NCBI GenBank assembly: GCA_004000515.1
Contig: CP034537.1
Location: forward strand, 3,114,001-3,178,000
Source: Pseudomonas poae
Lineage (GTDB): Bacteria; Pseudomonadota; Gammaproteobacteria; Pseudomonadales; Pseudomonadaceae
Direction: 5' to 3'
DNA: 64,000 nt
Part shown: piece by piece, positions 1 through 8,850 of the stretch
How positions within the stretch are numbered: position 1 is the first letter of the stretch
Layout: each line of letters opens with the position of its first letter
Made by a program: the position numbers and the translations under genes
Notes under the pieces: generated by a model
Database searches by the model: none
What the model was told of the DNA's origin: nothing
What the model saw: only the letters and a program-made list of their open reading frames with translations

Positions 1-356
1 GCGAAGCCGCGCTGCCCCAGGCCGGCGTGCTGCACTGCTTTACCGAAGACTGGGAGATGGCCAAGGCGGCCCTGGACCTGGGTTTCTACATCTCGCTGTC
101 GGGCATCGTCACTTTCCGCAATGCCGACGCTTTGCGCGACGTGGCGCGCCAGGTGCCGGCCGACCGGCTGCTGGTGGAAACCGACTCGCCGTATCTGGCG
201 CCGATCCCGCACCGGGGCAAGCCCAACCTGCCGGAATACGTCCGCGACGTGGCAGATTACCTGGCGATGCTGCGCGGCGAGTCCGTCGAGCGTTTTGCCG
301 AGCAGACGACTGAGAACTTCAAACGCTTGTTCACATTGGCGCACGTCAAATCCTAG
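1..356 (+). CDS. tatD: TatD family metal-dependent hydrolase, 3' end
   Basis: C-terminal part (about 117 residues) of a TatD/YcfH-type DNase; the start lies before the window. The reading frame is open from base 3. Visible family motifs are HCF near the beginning and ETDSPYLAP followed by HRGKPN, which carry the metal ligands of the TIM-barrel hydrolase. The protein ends LAHVKS with a TAG stop. In Pseudomonas this gene is commonly followed by the TetR regulator found here. Identification is firm; the exact cellular role (3'-5' nuclease in repair) comes from the family. Confidence 0.93.
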   Translation, partial: EAALPQAGVLHCFTEDWEMAKAALDLGFYISLSGIVTFRNADALRDVARQVPADRLLVETDSPYLAPIPHRGKPNLPEYVRDVADYLAMLRGESVERFAEQTTENFKRLFTLAHVKS

Positions 357-783
357 GCAAAAAAACCCGGGTTCTGGGGGGTGAATCCGGGCTAAGACCA
401 TTAGGAGTAAAACAAGGGCACACAGTCCTTCGGTACCCAGGTCGGCGCGTCACTTGGGGGAGATGTCACGCCGACAGTTCAAGTATTGATCAGTATCCGA
501 TTCAGTCCAGTCGCGACTGGTCGTTTTTTAAACAGATTTGGAATACACGCGCTTCGCTTGAGTTCTCATTACGCAGGTGTACGACGGTAGTTGTTGCGTA
601 TTATTTCTGACTGATCGGCGTCTATTCGTTGGCGCAGGGTTAGGAGGGTGCGCAGATTGTTCACATAGGCGTTGCTCGGCGACCGTTCAGTCTGGATAAT
701 CCCTCGCATCGGGTAAATCGTATCGCCACGTATCCGTGGCCCTGCGCAACCCGCCCCTATTCACCTCTGCAGATCTCTTCCTC
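357..783. other. Intergenic region between tatD and the TetR gene
   Basis: About 430 bases without a convincing gene. A G/C-rich imperfect repeat right after the tatD stop (CCCGGGTT and AATCCGGG, 367-391) may be a terminator remnant. An open frame runs into the TetR gene from a GTG at 736, but the family start fits the ATG at 784 better. No tRNA, REP element or clear operator was seen. Confidence 0.5.
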
Positions 784-1438
784 ATGCACAAAGAACCCCG
801 TAAGGTCCGTGAGTTTCGCCGCCGTGAGCAGGAAATTCTCGACACCGCGCTCAAGCTGTTCCTCGAACAAGGTGAAGACAGCGTCACCGTCGAGATGATC
901 GCGGATGCCGTGGGTATCGGCAAAGGCACCATCTACAAGCACTTCAAGTCCAAGGCCGAGATCTACCTGCGCCTGATGCTCGACTATGAGCGCGATTTGA
1001 ACGAACTGCTGCATTCGGCCGATGTCGACAAGGACAAGGAAGCGCTGTCGCGCGCCTATTTCGAATTCCGCATGCGTGACCCGCAGCGGTACCGCCTGTT
1101 TGACCGCCTGGAAGAAAAAAGTGGTCAAGGGCCATCAGGTGCCGGAAATGGTCGAAGAGCTGCACAAGATCCGTGCCTCGAACTTCGAACGCCTGACCCT
1201 GTTGATCAAGGGCCGTATCAGCGAAGGCAAGCTGGAAGACGTACCGCCATATTTCCACTACTGCGCTGCCTGGGCGTTGGTGCACGGCGCGGTGGCGCTG
1301 TACCACTCGCCGTTCTGGAGCAACGTGCTGGAAGATCAGGAAGGTTTCTTCCAGTTCCTGATGGACATCGGTGTACGCATGGGCAACAAGCGTAAACACA
1401 GCGGCGAGCCACCGGCTGCGGAGATCCCTGCCACCTGA
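784..1438 (+). CDS. TetR family transcriptional regulator (one frameshift)
   Basis: DNA-binding repressor of about 218 residues. The N-terminal helix-turn-helix (residues 8-60) contains AVGIGKGTIYKHFKSKAEIY, typical of TetR. The C-terminal ligand-binding half ends at 1438. Start chosen at the ATG giving MHKEPRKVREF; there is no strong ribosome binding site. The frame breaks at the A6 run near 1117; removing one A joins LEEK to VVKGHQVPEMVEEL without loss. The break is more likely a sequencing error than a mutation, because both halves are fully conserved in style. Its target is unknown; it sits between tatD and moaA. Confidence 0.88.
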
Positions 1439-1490
1439 GGATTTACTGCCACGCGCAGTACCCCAGGAATATACTCAGGCAGGACGCTTG

Positions 1491-1523
1491 CTAAAAGCTG
1501 ATTTTTCAGTCAGCTTTTAGCGC
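1491..1523. terminator. Hairpin between TetR gene and moaA
   Basis: Arms CTAAAAGCTGA and TCAGCTTTTAG form a perfect 11-bp stem around a short T-rich loop. No T tract follows directly, so it may be a weak terminator or an operator rather than a strong intrinsic terminator. It lies about 30 bases before the moaA ATG. Confidence 0.45.
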
Positions 1524-1552
1524 GCCCGTAACATCTTCTGCCGGAGTGATCC

Positions 1553-2521
1553 ATGATCGTTGATCGTCAAGGCAGGCGTTTTCGCAATTTGCGGATCAGC
1601 CTGACCTCAGCCTGCAATTATGCGTGTACCTACTGCGTGCCCAACGGCAAGCGGCTGGTGGCTGCCCAGGACGAACTCTCGGCCGAGGCCATGGCCCGTG
1701 GTGTGGCCTATCTGATTGAGGCGGCCGGTATCGAGCGCCTGCGTATCACCGGCGGTGAGCCGCTGGTCAGCCCAAAACTGGAAGCCTTCATGGGCGCCGT
1801 TGGTCAGATGGGGCTCAGTGATATCAGCCTGACCACCAACGGCCAACTGCTTGCACGCAAGTTGCCGTTGCTGGTGGATGCCGGGATCAAACGCATCAAC
1901 GTTTCCCTCGACACCCTGGACGCCGACGCCTTCCGCAGCATCGCCCGTGGCGGCGACTTGGCCACCGTGCTCGGCGGCATGGACCAGGCCCGCGCTGCCG
2001 GGATCAAGATCAAGGTCAATATGGTGCCACTGCGCGGCCAGAATCTGGACCAGGTAATGCCGTTGCTGGATTACTGCCTGGAGCGCGGCTACGAATTGCG
2101 GTTTATCGAGTTGATGCGCATGGGCCACCTGGCCAAGGACTCCAACGCGTTTCTGCAGCAATTTGTCAGCCTGCAGCAGCTACTCAGCCTGATCGGCGAA
2201 CACCACGAGTACCTGCAAGCCAACGCTCCTGTGGACGCGACGGCGGTGCGCTACGAAGTGCCGGGCAAAGGCTACTTCGGGGTGATCGCTAACGAGAGCG
2301 TACCGTTCTGCCGTACCTGTTCGCGGCTGCGCTTGTCTTCCACGGGTTGGTTGCATGGGTGCTTGTCGTCGAGCAATCGTCATTACGTCGGTGACTTGCT
2401 GGACCTGCCGCGACACCAGGCATTGCCTGCCCTGCAAGGTCTGTTGATGAAAGCCTTGGGCGACAAACAGGAAGTCGCGTTTTCGGGTGGCGCTACCATC
2501 ATGAAGATCATCGGCGGCTAA
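1553..2521 (+). CDS. moaA: GTP 3',8-cyclase MoaA
   Basis: Radical SAM enzyme that, with MoaC, makes cyclic pyranopterin from GTP for molybdenum cofactor. The N-terminal [4Fe-4S]/SAM motif is CNYACTYC (residues 21-28) and TGGEPL follows near residue 66. The C-terminal second cluster is formed by CRTCSRLRLSSTGWLHGC. The chain ends in a GG pair, which the family needs for activity. At 322 residues it is of normal length, intact and uninterrupted. It stands alone, without other moa genes, so it is probably one of several moaA copies. An ATG with a GGAG-type ribosome site sets the start. Confidence 0.95.
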   Translation: MIVDRQGRRFRNLRISLTSACNYACTYCVPNGKRLVAAQDELSAEAMARGVAYLIEAAGIERLRITGGEPLVSPKLEAFMGAVGQMGLSDISLTTNGQLLARKLPLLVDAGIKRINVSLDTLDADAFRSIARGGDLATVLGGMDQARAAGIKIKVNMVPLRGQNLDQVMPLLDYCLERGYELRFIELMRMGHLAKDSNAFLQQFVSLQQLLSLIGEHHEYLQANAPVDATAVRYEVPGKGYFGVIANESVPFCRTCSRLRLSSTGWLHGCLSSSNRHYVGDLLDLPRHQALPALQGLLMKALGDKQEVAFSGGATIMKIIGG

Positions 2522-2619
2522 AACGCCTACATTTGGACAGGTGCCTCTCCTGAATGGCGCGGTTTCTGCATCTCACGCCCATTCGCCGGTTTTCCGTCAC
2601 CGGCTTCTGGAGGAATAGG

Positions 2620-3225
2620 ATGCGTAGTCTGGTTTTGTTGCTGGCGTCGTTGGCGCTGAGTGGTTGCATGACCGTCAGCGATATGGCCGAAGGCACTCGT
2701 TATCAGATGAGTGACGCCGGGCTGCTGGACCACAGCGATACGCGTCGCAGCAACTCGGTTCGCGTGCAGCCGGACTCGTTTATCTTTATCGCTCAAGGCG
2801 CATTCGTGCCGCCAGGCAGCGCCTATCCGCGTCCAAACGTGGTGGCTGAAGAGGCTTTCAACGGCTTTGTCGAATACTTTCCCATGGTGCGTCGCGCCCG
2901 TCAGGCCGAAGGCCTGGAGCAGGCGATGGCCGAAGCGCGTGGCGCGGGTGCCCACTATTTGCTGTATTGCCGTTTCGCGGCAGCGGATGACCGCATCGGC
3001 AACGCCGACGAGTGGTCCGATCAGGAGGCCCTCGACCGACTCGGCCTCGACAGTGGCGTGATCCAGGTCATGTTGATCGAGACCAGCACCCAGTATTTGA
3101 TCGATACTGTGCGCATTCGCAGCCGTGGCGGTTTACTGACGTTCCACGACAACAAGCCACAAGACCTGATCGCTCGTCCCCTTGCGCAGTACGCGCGCAG
3201 CCTGCTGGGCATGAGTGACCAATAA
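2620..3225 (+). CDS. DUF4823-type lipoprotein
   Basis: Small lipoprotein of about 201 residues. The start at 2620 is preceded by TGGAGGAATAGG and gives a lipoprotein signal, MRSLVLLLASLALSGC, with Cys as the lipidation site. An upstream in-frame ATG at 2554 would bury that signal, so I reject it. The rest is soluble and likely periplasmic, with no catalytic motif I recognise. The resemblance to DUF4823 is from memory of Pseudomonas families. Only 17 bases separate it from the DUF1285 gene, so the two are probably co-transcribed. Confidence 0.75.
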   Translation: MRSLVLLLASLALSGCMTVSDMAEGTRYQMSDAGLLDHSDTRRSNSVRVQPDSFIFIAQGAFVPPGSAYPRPNVVAEEAFNGFVEYFPMVRRARQAEGLEQAMAEARGAGAHYLLYCRFAAADDRIGNADEWSDQEALDRLGLDSGVIQVMLIETSTQYLIDTVRIRSRGGLLTFHDNKPQDLIARPLAQYARSLLGMSDQ

Positions 3226-3242
3226 ATCCCGAGGAGAACCCC

Positions 3243-3803
3243 ATGACCGATTCCGCCAAGGCCAATGATCTGTTGGCCCAACTGCTTAAGGGCAAGGGGC
3301 CGGCGCCGGTGCACATGTGGAACCCGGATTTCTGCGGCAACATCGACATGCGTATCGCCCGTGATGGCACCTGGTTCTACCAGGGCACGCCGATCGGGCG
3401 TAAGCCGATGGTCAAGTTGTTCTCCAACATCATCCGCCGCGATGGCGATGAGTACTTTCTGGTCACGCCCGTGGAAAAGGTCGGCATCACCGTCGATGAT
3501 GCGCCCTTTGTCGCCGTGACCCTTGAGGTGGAAGGGCAGGGCGAAAGCCAATTGCTGCGCTTCACCAGCAACGTCGATGAGCCGATTGAAGCGGGCATGG
3601 AACACCCATTGCGCGTAGTGATCGACCCCATTACCCAAGAGCCGTCACCCTACCTGCGGGTGCGCACCAACCTCGAAGCCCTTGTACACCGCAACGTGTT
3701 CTACCAATTGGTTGAACTGGCGGTGAGCCGTCCGATCAACGGTCAGAACTGGCTTGGGGTCTGGAGCGGCGGGGAGTTTTTCCGTATTGGCCTGGAGCCC
3801 TGA
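3243..3803 (+). CDS. DUF1285 family protein
   Basis: Soluble 186-residue protein starting at an ATG with GAGGAG upstream. Phrases such as MRIARDGTWFYQGTPIGR and FFRIGLEP at the C terminus are characteristic of DUF1285, a two-domain family of unknown function widespread in proteobacteria. There is no signal peptide and no membrane segment. It follows the lipoprotein gene closely. No enzymatic function should be assigned. Confidence 0.82.
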   Translation: MTDSAKANDLLAQLLKGKGPAPVHMWNPDFCGNIDMRIARDGTWFYQGTPIGRKPMVKLFSNIIRRDGDEYFLVTPVEKVGITVDDAPFVAVTLEVEGQGESQLLRFTSNVDEPIEAGMEHPLRVVIDPITQEPSPYLRVRTNLEALVHRNVFYQLVELAVSRPINGQNWLGVWSGGEFFRIGLEP

Positions 3804-3852
3804 GGCCGGTTTTTTCATTCCTCTGACATAATTCGCTTGCTGCACAGCGGGG

Positions 3853-3897
3853 CTTTGGGTTATCAATTTGTACATGATTAGACATGTCCGATTTGAT
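3853..3897. promoter_or_regulatory. Possible GntR autoregulatory operator
   Basis: The start region of the regulator contains an inverted repeat, ACATG-attaga-CATGT (about 3872-3887), overlapping the proposed start codon. GntR/HutC-type regulators often bind such dyads at their own operon. The assignment is inferred from the symmetry and position only. Confidence 0.35.
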
Positions 3898-4587
3898 AAG
3901 AAAAAACGCGTCGTCGACGAGCTTATCCGCCGTATCGAGGGTGGGGTGATGGTCGACGGTTTCCTCTTGCCCGGCGAGCATCAGTTGGCCGAAGAGTTTG
4001 CGGTCAGCCGCGGCACCCTGCGCGAAGCCCTGGCTGAGCTCAAACGGCGCAATTACATCGCCACCCAAAGCGGCGTCGGCTCCATTGTCACCTTTGACGG
4101 CATGGTGCTCGACCAACGCAGCGGCTGGGCGCAAGCCCTGGCCGATACGGGCGCCTCGGTGAACACCGATATCCTGCGCCTGGAGGCGGTAACCCGCCCG
4201 GACCTGCTCAGCCGTTTCGGCAGTGACCAATTTATCGCCCTCGACCGCCGCCGGCGCACTCCCGATGGTACTGCCGTGTCCTTGGAGCGTTCGCTCATGC
4301 CCGCTTCGGGTGGCCTGGAAAGCCTGCCTCAGGTCGGCCTGATCGATAATTCCCTGACCATCACCCTGGCAGCCTACGGTTACGTCGGCGCCGAAGGTGA
4401 CCAGTGGATCGGCGCCGAGCCGCTTACCGATGAGGACGCCGAACTGCTCGGCCGTCCTGCGGGCACGGTATTCCTCAAGGCCTCGCGCACGACCTACGAC
4501 CGTCGCGAACGGTTCATGGAACACGTCGAAAGCCTGCTCGACCCTCTGCACTTTCGCCTGCACCTCCAGTTTGGAAACTCGAAATGA
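3868..4587 (+). CDS. GntR/HutC-type regulator (YegW-like)
   Basis: Regulator of about 237 residues. The N-terminal winged helix (residues 5-75) reads GEHQLAEEFAVSRGTLREAL, a classic GntR helix-turn-helix. The C-terminal part resembles the UTRA ligand-sensing domain of HutC-type members. The start is either TTG 3868 or ATG 3874; no good ribosome site decides. It overlaps the next gene by ATGA, so it is the first gene of the operon and probably its own repressor. The gene order matches E. coli yegW with yegU and yegV, so the ligand is probably a nucleoside or N-glycoside. That last point is inference. Confidence 0.85.
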   Translation: MYMIRHVRFDKKKRVVDELIRRIEGGVMVDGFLLPGEHQLAEEFAVSRGTLREALAELKRRNYIATQSGVGSIVTFDGMVLDQRSGWAQALADTGASVNTDILRLEAVTRPDLLSRFGSDQFIALDRRRRTPDGTAVSLERSLMPASGGLESLPQVGLIDNSLTITLAAYGYVGAEGDQWIGAEPLTDEDAELLGRPAGTVFLKASRTTYDRRERFMEHVESLLDPLHFRLHLQFGNSK

Positions 4588-5585
4588 CCTCGCACACTCG
4601 CGCCCTCGGCGCCTTCTATGGCCTGGCGTTGGGCGATGCCCTGGGCATGCCCACCCAGTCCCTGAGTCGTGAGCAAGTACGCGCGCGCTTCGGTGCGATC
4701 ACTGCGTTGGAAGATGCCGATGCGCACCAGCCCATCGCCCCGAACATGCCAGCCGGTTCCATTACCGATGACACCGAGCAGGCGATCCTGGTCGGTGAGT
4801 TATTGGTCGAAGGCCAAGGCAGCATCGAACCCACCGTGCTCGCCCAGCGCCTGATTGACTGGGAAGCGGTGATGCGTGCCAAAGGTTCCCAGGACTTGCT
4901 GGGCCCGTCGACCAAGCGCGCGATCGACATGATCCTCGCCGGGTACACCCCGGAAGAGTCCGGTCGATACGGCACCACCAACGGCGCGGCCATGCGCATC
5001 ACGCCCGTGGGGATTGCCGCCGATGTCAGCGACCCAACGCAGTTTATCCAGGCGGTGATCCAGGCGTGCCAGGTGACCCATAACACCACCTTAGGCATCT
5101 CCAGCGCGGCGGCGGTTGCGGCGGTGGTCTCGGCGGGCATCAACGGTGCGGACCTCGGTGAAGCGTTGAACATCGGCACCCAGATCGCCCAGCAGGCTGA
5201 AGGCCATGGCCATTGGGTCGCGGGCGGGCGTATTTCCACCCGTATCAGTTGGGCGCGCACCTTGAGCGTGGGCAGCGAAGACAAAGCGCTGTTCGCCGAC
5301 CTGTTATACGAATTGATCGGCACTTCCGTGGCGTCCCAGGAGTCGGTGGTGGTGTCGTTTGCCCTGGCCCAGCAAGTGGCCGTGGGTGACATGAATGCAT
5401 TCGAGGCCCTGTGCCTGGCCGCCAGCCTGGGTGGCGACACCGACACCATCGCCGCGATTCTCGGCGCGATGTTGGGGGCGTGTCTTGGGATGCACTGTTG
5501 GCCGGAGGCGATGATCGAACAGGTCAAGGCCGTCAATGGTTTGGATTTGCAGCCGTTGGTCAACGGTTTGCTCGCGTTGCGCTAA
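4584..5585 (+). CDS. ADP-ribosylglycohydrolase family protein (YegU-like)
   Basis: Protein of 333 residues of the all-helical ADP-ribosylglycohydrolase/DraG fold. Dinuclear metal ligands are visible: GDALG near residue 18, SITDDTEQ near 60 and GGDTDT near 278. The family splits N- or O-glycosidic bonds to ribose. Here the partners are a permease and a sugar kinase, so the likely substrate is an imported nucleoside-like glycoside rather than modified protein. This is inference; the E. coli homologue's substrate was not known to me. It overlaps the regulator by 4 bases. Confidence 0.88.
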   Translation: MTSHTRALGAFYGLALGDALGMPTQSLSREQVRARFGAITALEDADAHQPIAPNMPAGSITDDTEQAILVGELLVEGQGSIEPTVLAQRLIDWEAVMRAKGSQDLLGPSTKRAIDMILAGYTPEESGRYGTTNGAAMRITPVGIAADVSDPTQFIQAVIQACQVTHNTTLGISSAAAVAAVVSAGINGADLGEALNIGTQIAQQAEGHGHWVAGGRISTRISWARTLSVGSEDKALFADLLYELIGTSVASQESVVVSFALAQQVAVGDMNAFEALCLAASLGGDTDTIAAILGAMLGACLGMHCWPEAMIEQVKAVNGLDLQPLVNGLLALR

Positions 5586-5640
5586 ACACCACAGAAAGTT
5601 GCCACAACCACAACAATACAGGCATCAGGAGCACCCCCTC

Positions 5641-7107
5641 ATGAGCAGTACCTCTTCCGGCCAAGGCGCCGGGCAATTGGAAAACACGCGGCATCGAGCC
5701 GGTCCCGGAAGCCGAGTGCAACGGCCACCCGCTGCAACTGTTCTGGGTATGGTTCGCGGCCAATATCAGCATCCTCGGCTTGCCACTGGGCGCAACGCTT
5801 GTCGCGTTTCGTGGCTTGGCCATCTGGCAGGCGGTCATCGTGGCGATCCTTGGCGCCGCCGGTTCTTTCGCGGTGGTGGGCATCATCTCCATTGCCGGCC
5901 GTCGTGGCCGCGCGCCGAGCCTGACCCTGTCCCGCGCCATCTTCGGCGTGCGCGGCAATATCGGGCCGACGCTGGTGTCGCTGATGTCCCGCCTGGGCTG
6001 GGAAACCGTCAACACCACCACCGCCGCCTTCGTGTTGCTGTCGTTGTGTTCGATCCTGTTCGGTTCGCCAGTCGAGGCGAAAAGTGCACCATCCTCACGC
6101 TCATCTTCATCGCGATTTTCGTGCTGTTGACCCTGTCGGTCTCCGGCCTTGGTCATGCGACATTGCTGGTCATTCAGAAGTGGGCCACTTATGTATTTGG
6201 CGCCTTGAACATCCTGGTGGGCGGCTTCCTCTGCGCCACCATCGACTGGAGCGCCGTATTCAATGCGACCCCGGCACCGCTGAGCGCAATGATCATCGGC
6301 GTCGGTACCATGGCCGCCGGTACCGGTATCGGTTGGGCGAACGCCGGTGCCGACATGTCGCGCTACCAGCACCGCAGCGTCAAGGCCGTGCGCCTGGTGG
6401 CCTCTGCCGCGTTCGGTGCTGGCATTCCACTGGTACTGTTGATCACCCTCGGCGGTCTGCTCTCGGTCGGCAACAACGACTTGGCCTCGGCCACTGACCC
6501 GATCATCGCGATCCGCGACATGCTGCCGACCTGGATGGCGGTGCCGTACCTGATCACCGCGTTTGGCGGGCTGTTGCTGTCGAACAACCTCTCGGTGTAT
6601 TCCGCCGGCCTCACCACCTTGACCCTCGGTCTTAAGGTCAAGCGCGTGCATGCGGTGATTGTCGACATCGTGGCGATCTTCGCCGGCTCCATCTATTTCA
6701 TGCTGATCGCCGACAGCTTCTACGGCCCGTTCATCACCTTCATTTCATTGCTGGCGGTGCCGATCACGGCGTGGGTCGGCATCTTCGTGGTCGACCTGAT
6801 CCACCGTCACTACTACAGCCCCAAGGACCTGCTGGACGTCAGCCCAAGCAGCGCCTACTGGTATCGCGGCGGTGTGGAATGGCGTGCATTCGGCGCCTGG
6901 GCCGTGGCGATTGTGCTGGGCTTCAGCTTCACCACCATCGGCACCACCGCCGAAAACATTTGGTTCGCCGGGCCATTGTCCGACTCTTGGTTGGGCCACA
7001 ACGGCCTGGGCTGGATCGTCACCTTCTTGGTGGCCGGCGGCATTTATGCAGTACTGGGTGGCGCAGCTGATCGTCGCCCGGCTTTGGTAGAGAGTCACAA
7101 TGTCTAG
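5641..7107 (+). CDS. NCS1 family nucleobase/nucleoside permease (two frameshifts)
   Basis: Inner-membrane transporter with about 12 hydrophobic segments, of cytosine/purine/allantoin permease type. The family signature GWANAGADMSRY is at about residues 230-241. Start ATG with CAGGAG upstream gives MSSTSSGQGAGQLE. The frame is broken twice: one extra A near 5684, and one missing A in the AAAA run near 6083. Correcting both gives one continuous protein of about 488 residues. It probably imports the substrate for the neighbouring glycohydrolase and kinase. E. coli yegT in the equivalent place is an MFS protein, so the transporter has been exchanged. It overlaps the kinase gene by 8 bases. Confidence 0.85.
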   Translation: MSSTSSGQGAGQLENTRHRAGPGSRVQRPPAATVLGMVRGQYQHPRLATGRNACRVSWLGHLAGGHRGDPWRRRFFRGGGHHLHCRPSWPRAEPDPVPRHLRRARQYRADAGVADVPPGLGNRQHHHRRLRVAVVVFDPVRFASRGEKCTILTLIFIAIFVLLTLSVSGLGHATLLVIQKWATYVFGALNILVGGFLCATIDWSAVFNATPAPLSAMIIGVGTMAAGTGIGWANAGADMSRYQHRSVKAVRLVASAAFGAGIPLVLLITLGGLLSVGNNDLASATDPIIAIRDMLPTWMAVPYLITAFGGLLLSNNLSVYSAGLTTLTLGLKVKRVHAVIVDIVAIFAGSIYFMLIADSFYGPFITFISLLAVPITAWVGIFVVDLIHRHYYSPKDLLDVSPSSAYWYRGGVEWRAFGAWAVAIVLGFSFTTIGTTAENIWFAGPLSDSWLGHNGLGWIVTFLVAGGIYAVLGGAADRRPALVESHNV

Positions 7108-8005
7108 ATTGCTGCACACCGGCCAAGTCATCGTTGACCTGGTCATGGCCCTCGACACCTTGCCCGCAACCGGCGGTGACGTGCTGGCGCAATCCGCCAG
7201 TTTCGAAGCCGGCGGTGGCTTCAACGTCATGGCAGCGGCACGGCGCAATGGCTTGCCGGTGGTGTACCTCGGTCGTCATGGCAACGGCCGCTTCGGCGAC
7301 CTGGCCCGCGCCGCAATGCAGGCCGAAGGCGTGGAGATGGCCCTGCCGGCCAGCACCGACAAAGACACGGGCTTATGCGTGTCGCTGACTGAGGCCACCA
7401 CCGAGCGCACGTTCATTTCCCATATCGGTGCCGAAGGTGACTTGAGCGCCGACGACTTGGCGCGCGTGACGCCGCAGCCTGGCGACTACGTGTATGTCAG
7501 CGGCTACAGCCTGTTGCTGGAGGGCAAGGCACAGGCATTGCTCGACTGGGTCGTGGCGTTACCGCGTGAGATCAACGTGGTGTTTGACCCGGGGCCGCTG
7601 GTCAAGGCGCCGGAATCGGCACTGATGGTGGCGTTGCTGCCGCGTATCGATATCTGGACCAGCAATGGTCCGGAAGCCTTGGCGTTTACCGGTGCACGTA
7701 CGCTGGCGGATGCGCTGGGCGAGTTGAAACGTCATTTGCCAGAGGGTGCATTGCTGGTGGTGCGTGATGGCCCGAAAGGTTGCTGGGTGAATGCCGACCA
7801 TGTCCCGGGCTTCAAGGTGAAAGCCGTCGACAGCAATGGGGCGGGCGATGCCCATGCGGGAGTGTTTGTAGCCGGGTTGGCTGCGGGACTTGCGCCGGTT
7901 CAAGCAGCGCGCCGCGCGAATGCGGCTGCGGCGTTGGCGGTGACGCGTTGGGGGCCAGCAACATCTCCCGGCAGTGCAGAAGTTGACGCCTTACTCACTG
8001 AATAA
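7100..8005 (+). CDS. PfkB/ribokinase family sugar kinase (YegV-like)
   Basis: Carbohydrate or nucleoside kinase of 301 residues, normal for the family. The N-terminal substrate region contains GGGFNVMAAARRNG. The C-terminal signature DSNGAGDAHAG carries the catalytic Asp of the GAGD motif that forms the anion hole. It overlaps the permease end, so translation is coupled. It would phosphorylate the sugar released by the ADP-ribosylglycohydrolase-like enzyme, or the glycoside itself. Which of these applies cannot be read from the sequence. A REP pair follows and closes the operon. Confidence 0.9.
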   Translation: MSRLLHTGQVIVDLVMALDTLPATGGDVLAQSASFEAGGGFNVMAAARRNGLPVVYLGRHGNGRFGDLARAAMQAEGVEMALPASTDKDTGLCVSLTEATTERTFISHIGAEGDLSADDLARVTPQPGDYVYVSGYSLLLEGKAQALLDWVVALPREINVVFDPGPLVKAPESALMVALLPRIDIWTSNGPEALAFTGARTLADALGELKRHLPEGALLVVRDGPKGCWVNADHVPGFKVKAVDSNGAGDAHAGVFVAGLAAGLAPVQAARRANAAAALAVTRWGPATSPGSAEVDALLTE

Positions 8006-8017
8006 ACTCGGTCAAAC

Positions 8018-8105
8018 TGTGGGAGCTGGCTTGCCTGCGATAGCGGCGCGTCAGTCAATAAACACTGACTGACCCACCGCTATCGCAGGCAAGCCAGCTC
8101 CTACA
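8018..8105. repeat. REP pair (BIME-like palindrome), GGGAGCTGGCTTGCC type
   Basis: Two REP arms in inverted orientation: TGTGGGAGCTGGCTTGCCTG, and CAGGCAAGCCAGCTCCTACA at the other end. They are joined by the smaller palindrome GATAGCGG/CCGCTATC. It sits 13 bases after the kinase stop, as REP elements usually do, and may act in transcript stabilisation or termination. Confidence 0.9.
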
Positions 8106-8122
8106 TTAGCCCAATGTGAGGG

Positions 8123-8387
8123 CTACTGGCTGGTTTCAGACTCCAACTTACGCGCCTCATCCACCCCAGACGCCGTCAGCTTGATCGGTAAATTCAGCGA
8201 GTACTCACCGTCATCGCCGGTGGTGACATGCCCATCCTTGATAAATCCGCGGTCCTGCAAAAAGCCAGCACACTGGCCACCACTTTTTCGCCGCGGTAGT
8301 TATCCAGCACCTCCTTGCCCAAGCCATTCGGATGGGCGTGCAGCAGGCGGGTGAGGACTTCTTTTCAAGGTTTCTATCGACGTTCAT
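8123..8387 (-). CDS. Small hypothetical protein (two frameshifts)
   Basis: Restored frame of about 88 residues on the minus strand, beginning MNVDRNLEK after an AGAGG ribosome site. It continues VLTRLLHAHPNGLGKEVLDN and ends with ARKLESETSQ. Two one-base deletions, in the runs near 8261 and 8363, break the frame. It looks like a small winged-helix-type protein: it has a helix-rich start and an FLQDRGFIKDGHVTTGDDGE segment like a wing. No family assigned with certainty. Confidence 0.6.
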
Positions 8388-8438
8388 GCGTACCTCTTCA
8401 CTGGGAAATGATCGGGTGTTGGCGGTGCGTTGATTAGA

Positions 8439-8765
8439 TCAAGGTGCAGGCTGTTTTGGCGCGCCTGGCAGGTTCGAGTCGTCGCCTTTATTGATCTTCG
8501 GTTCGTTCACCGAAGGGCCCATCTTGCCGTTGCCGACCGCTGGCGGACTCTGGCGACCGGTGTCCTGGCCTTGGGTGTGCGGGTCGGCGCTGTTGCTGTT
8601 GTCGACCGCGCCGCCATTGGTTTCCATACCGGTGCCCATGGATTTCTGGGTTTCGCTGGTGGAGGGGTTGGTGGGACCGGTGGACGAGGTGGCCGCTACA
8701 CTACTCAGGGAAACCGCAGACAGCAGGCCGGTGAGGGCGAGGGCAGCAAACTGGGAATGCTTCAT
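8439..8765 (-). CDS. Small secreted low-complexity protein
   Basis: Protein of 108 residues. A clear Sec signal peptide (MKHSQFAALALTGLLSAVSL, cleavage after SVAA) is followed by a Ser/Thr/Gly/Asn/Pro-rich, apparently disordered mature part. There are no cysteines and no enzyme motif. Similar short periplasmic proteins without function are common in Pseudomonas. An A/G-rich ribosome site (GGAGATACCCTC) precedes the ATG. Function unknown. Confidence 0.7.
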   Translation of the reverse strand: MKHSQFAALALTGLLSAVSLSSVAATSSTGPTNPSTSETQKSMGTGMETNGGAVDNSNSADPHTQGQDTGRQSPPAVGNGKMGPSVNEPKINKGDDSNLPGAPKQPAP

Positions 8766-8850
8766 GAGGGTATCTCCATAGGATTAATGTCCTTACCCTC
8801 TATTGGTCCGCCCGCACTTTGCGTTCGTGCCTTGATGGCGACGAACGGTC

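Noticed and set aside
1022..1438. Separate small gene after the TetR ORF
   Set aside because: It is the C-terminal half of the same TetR protein after a single extra A.
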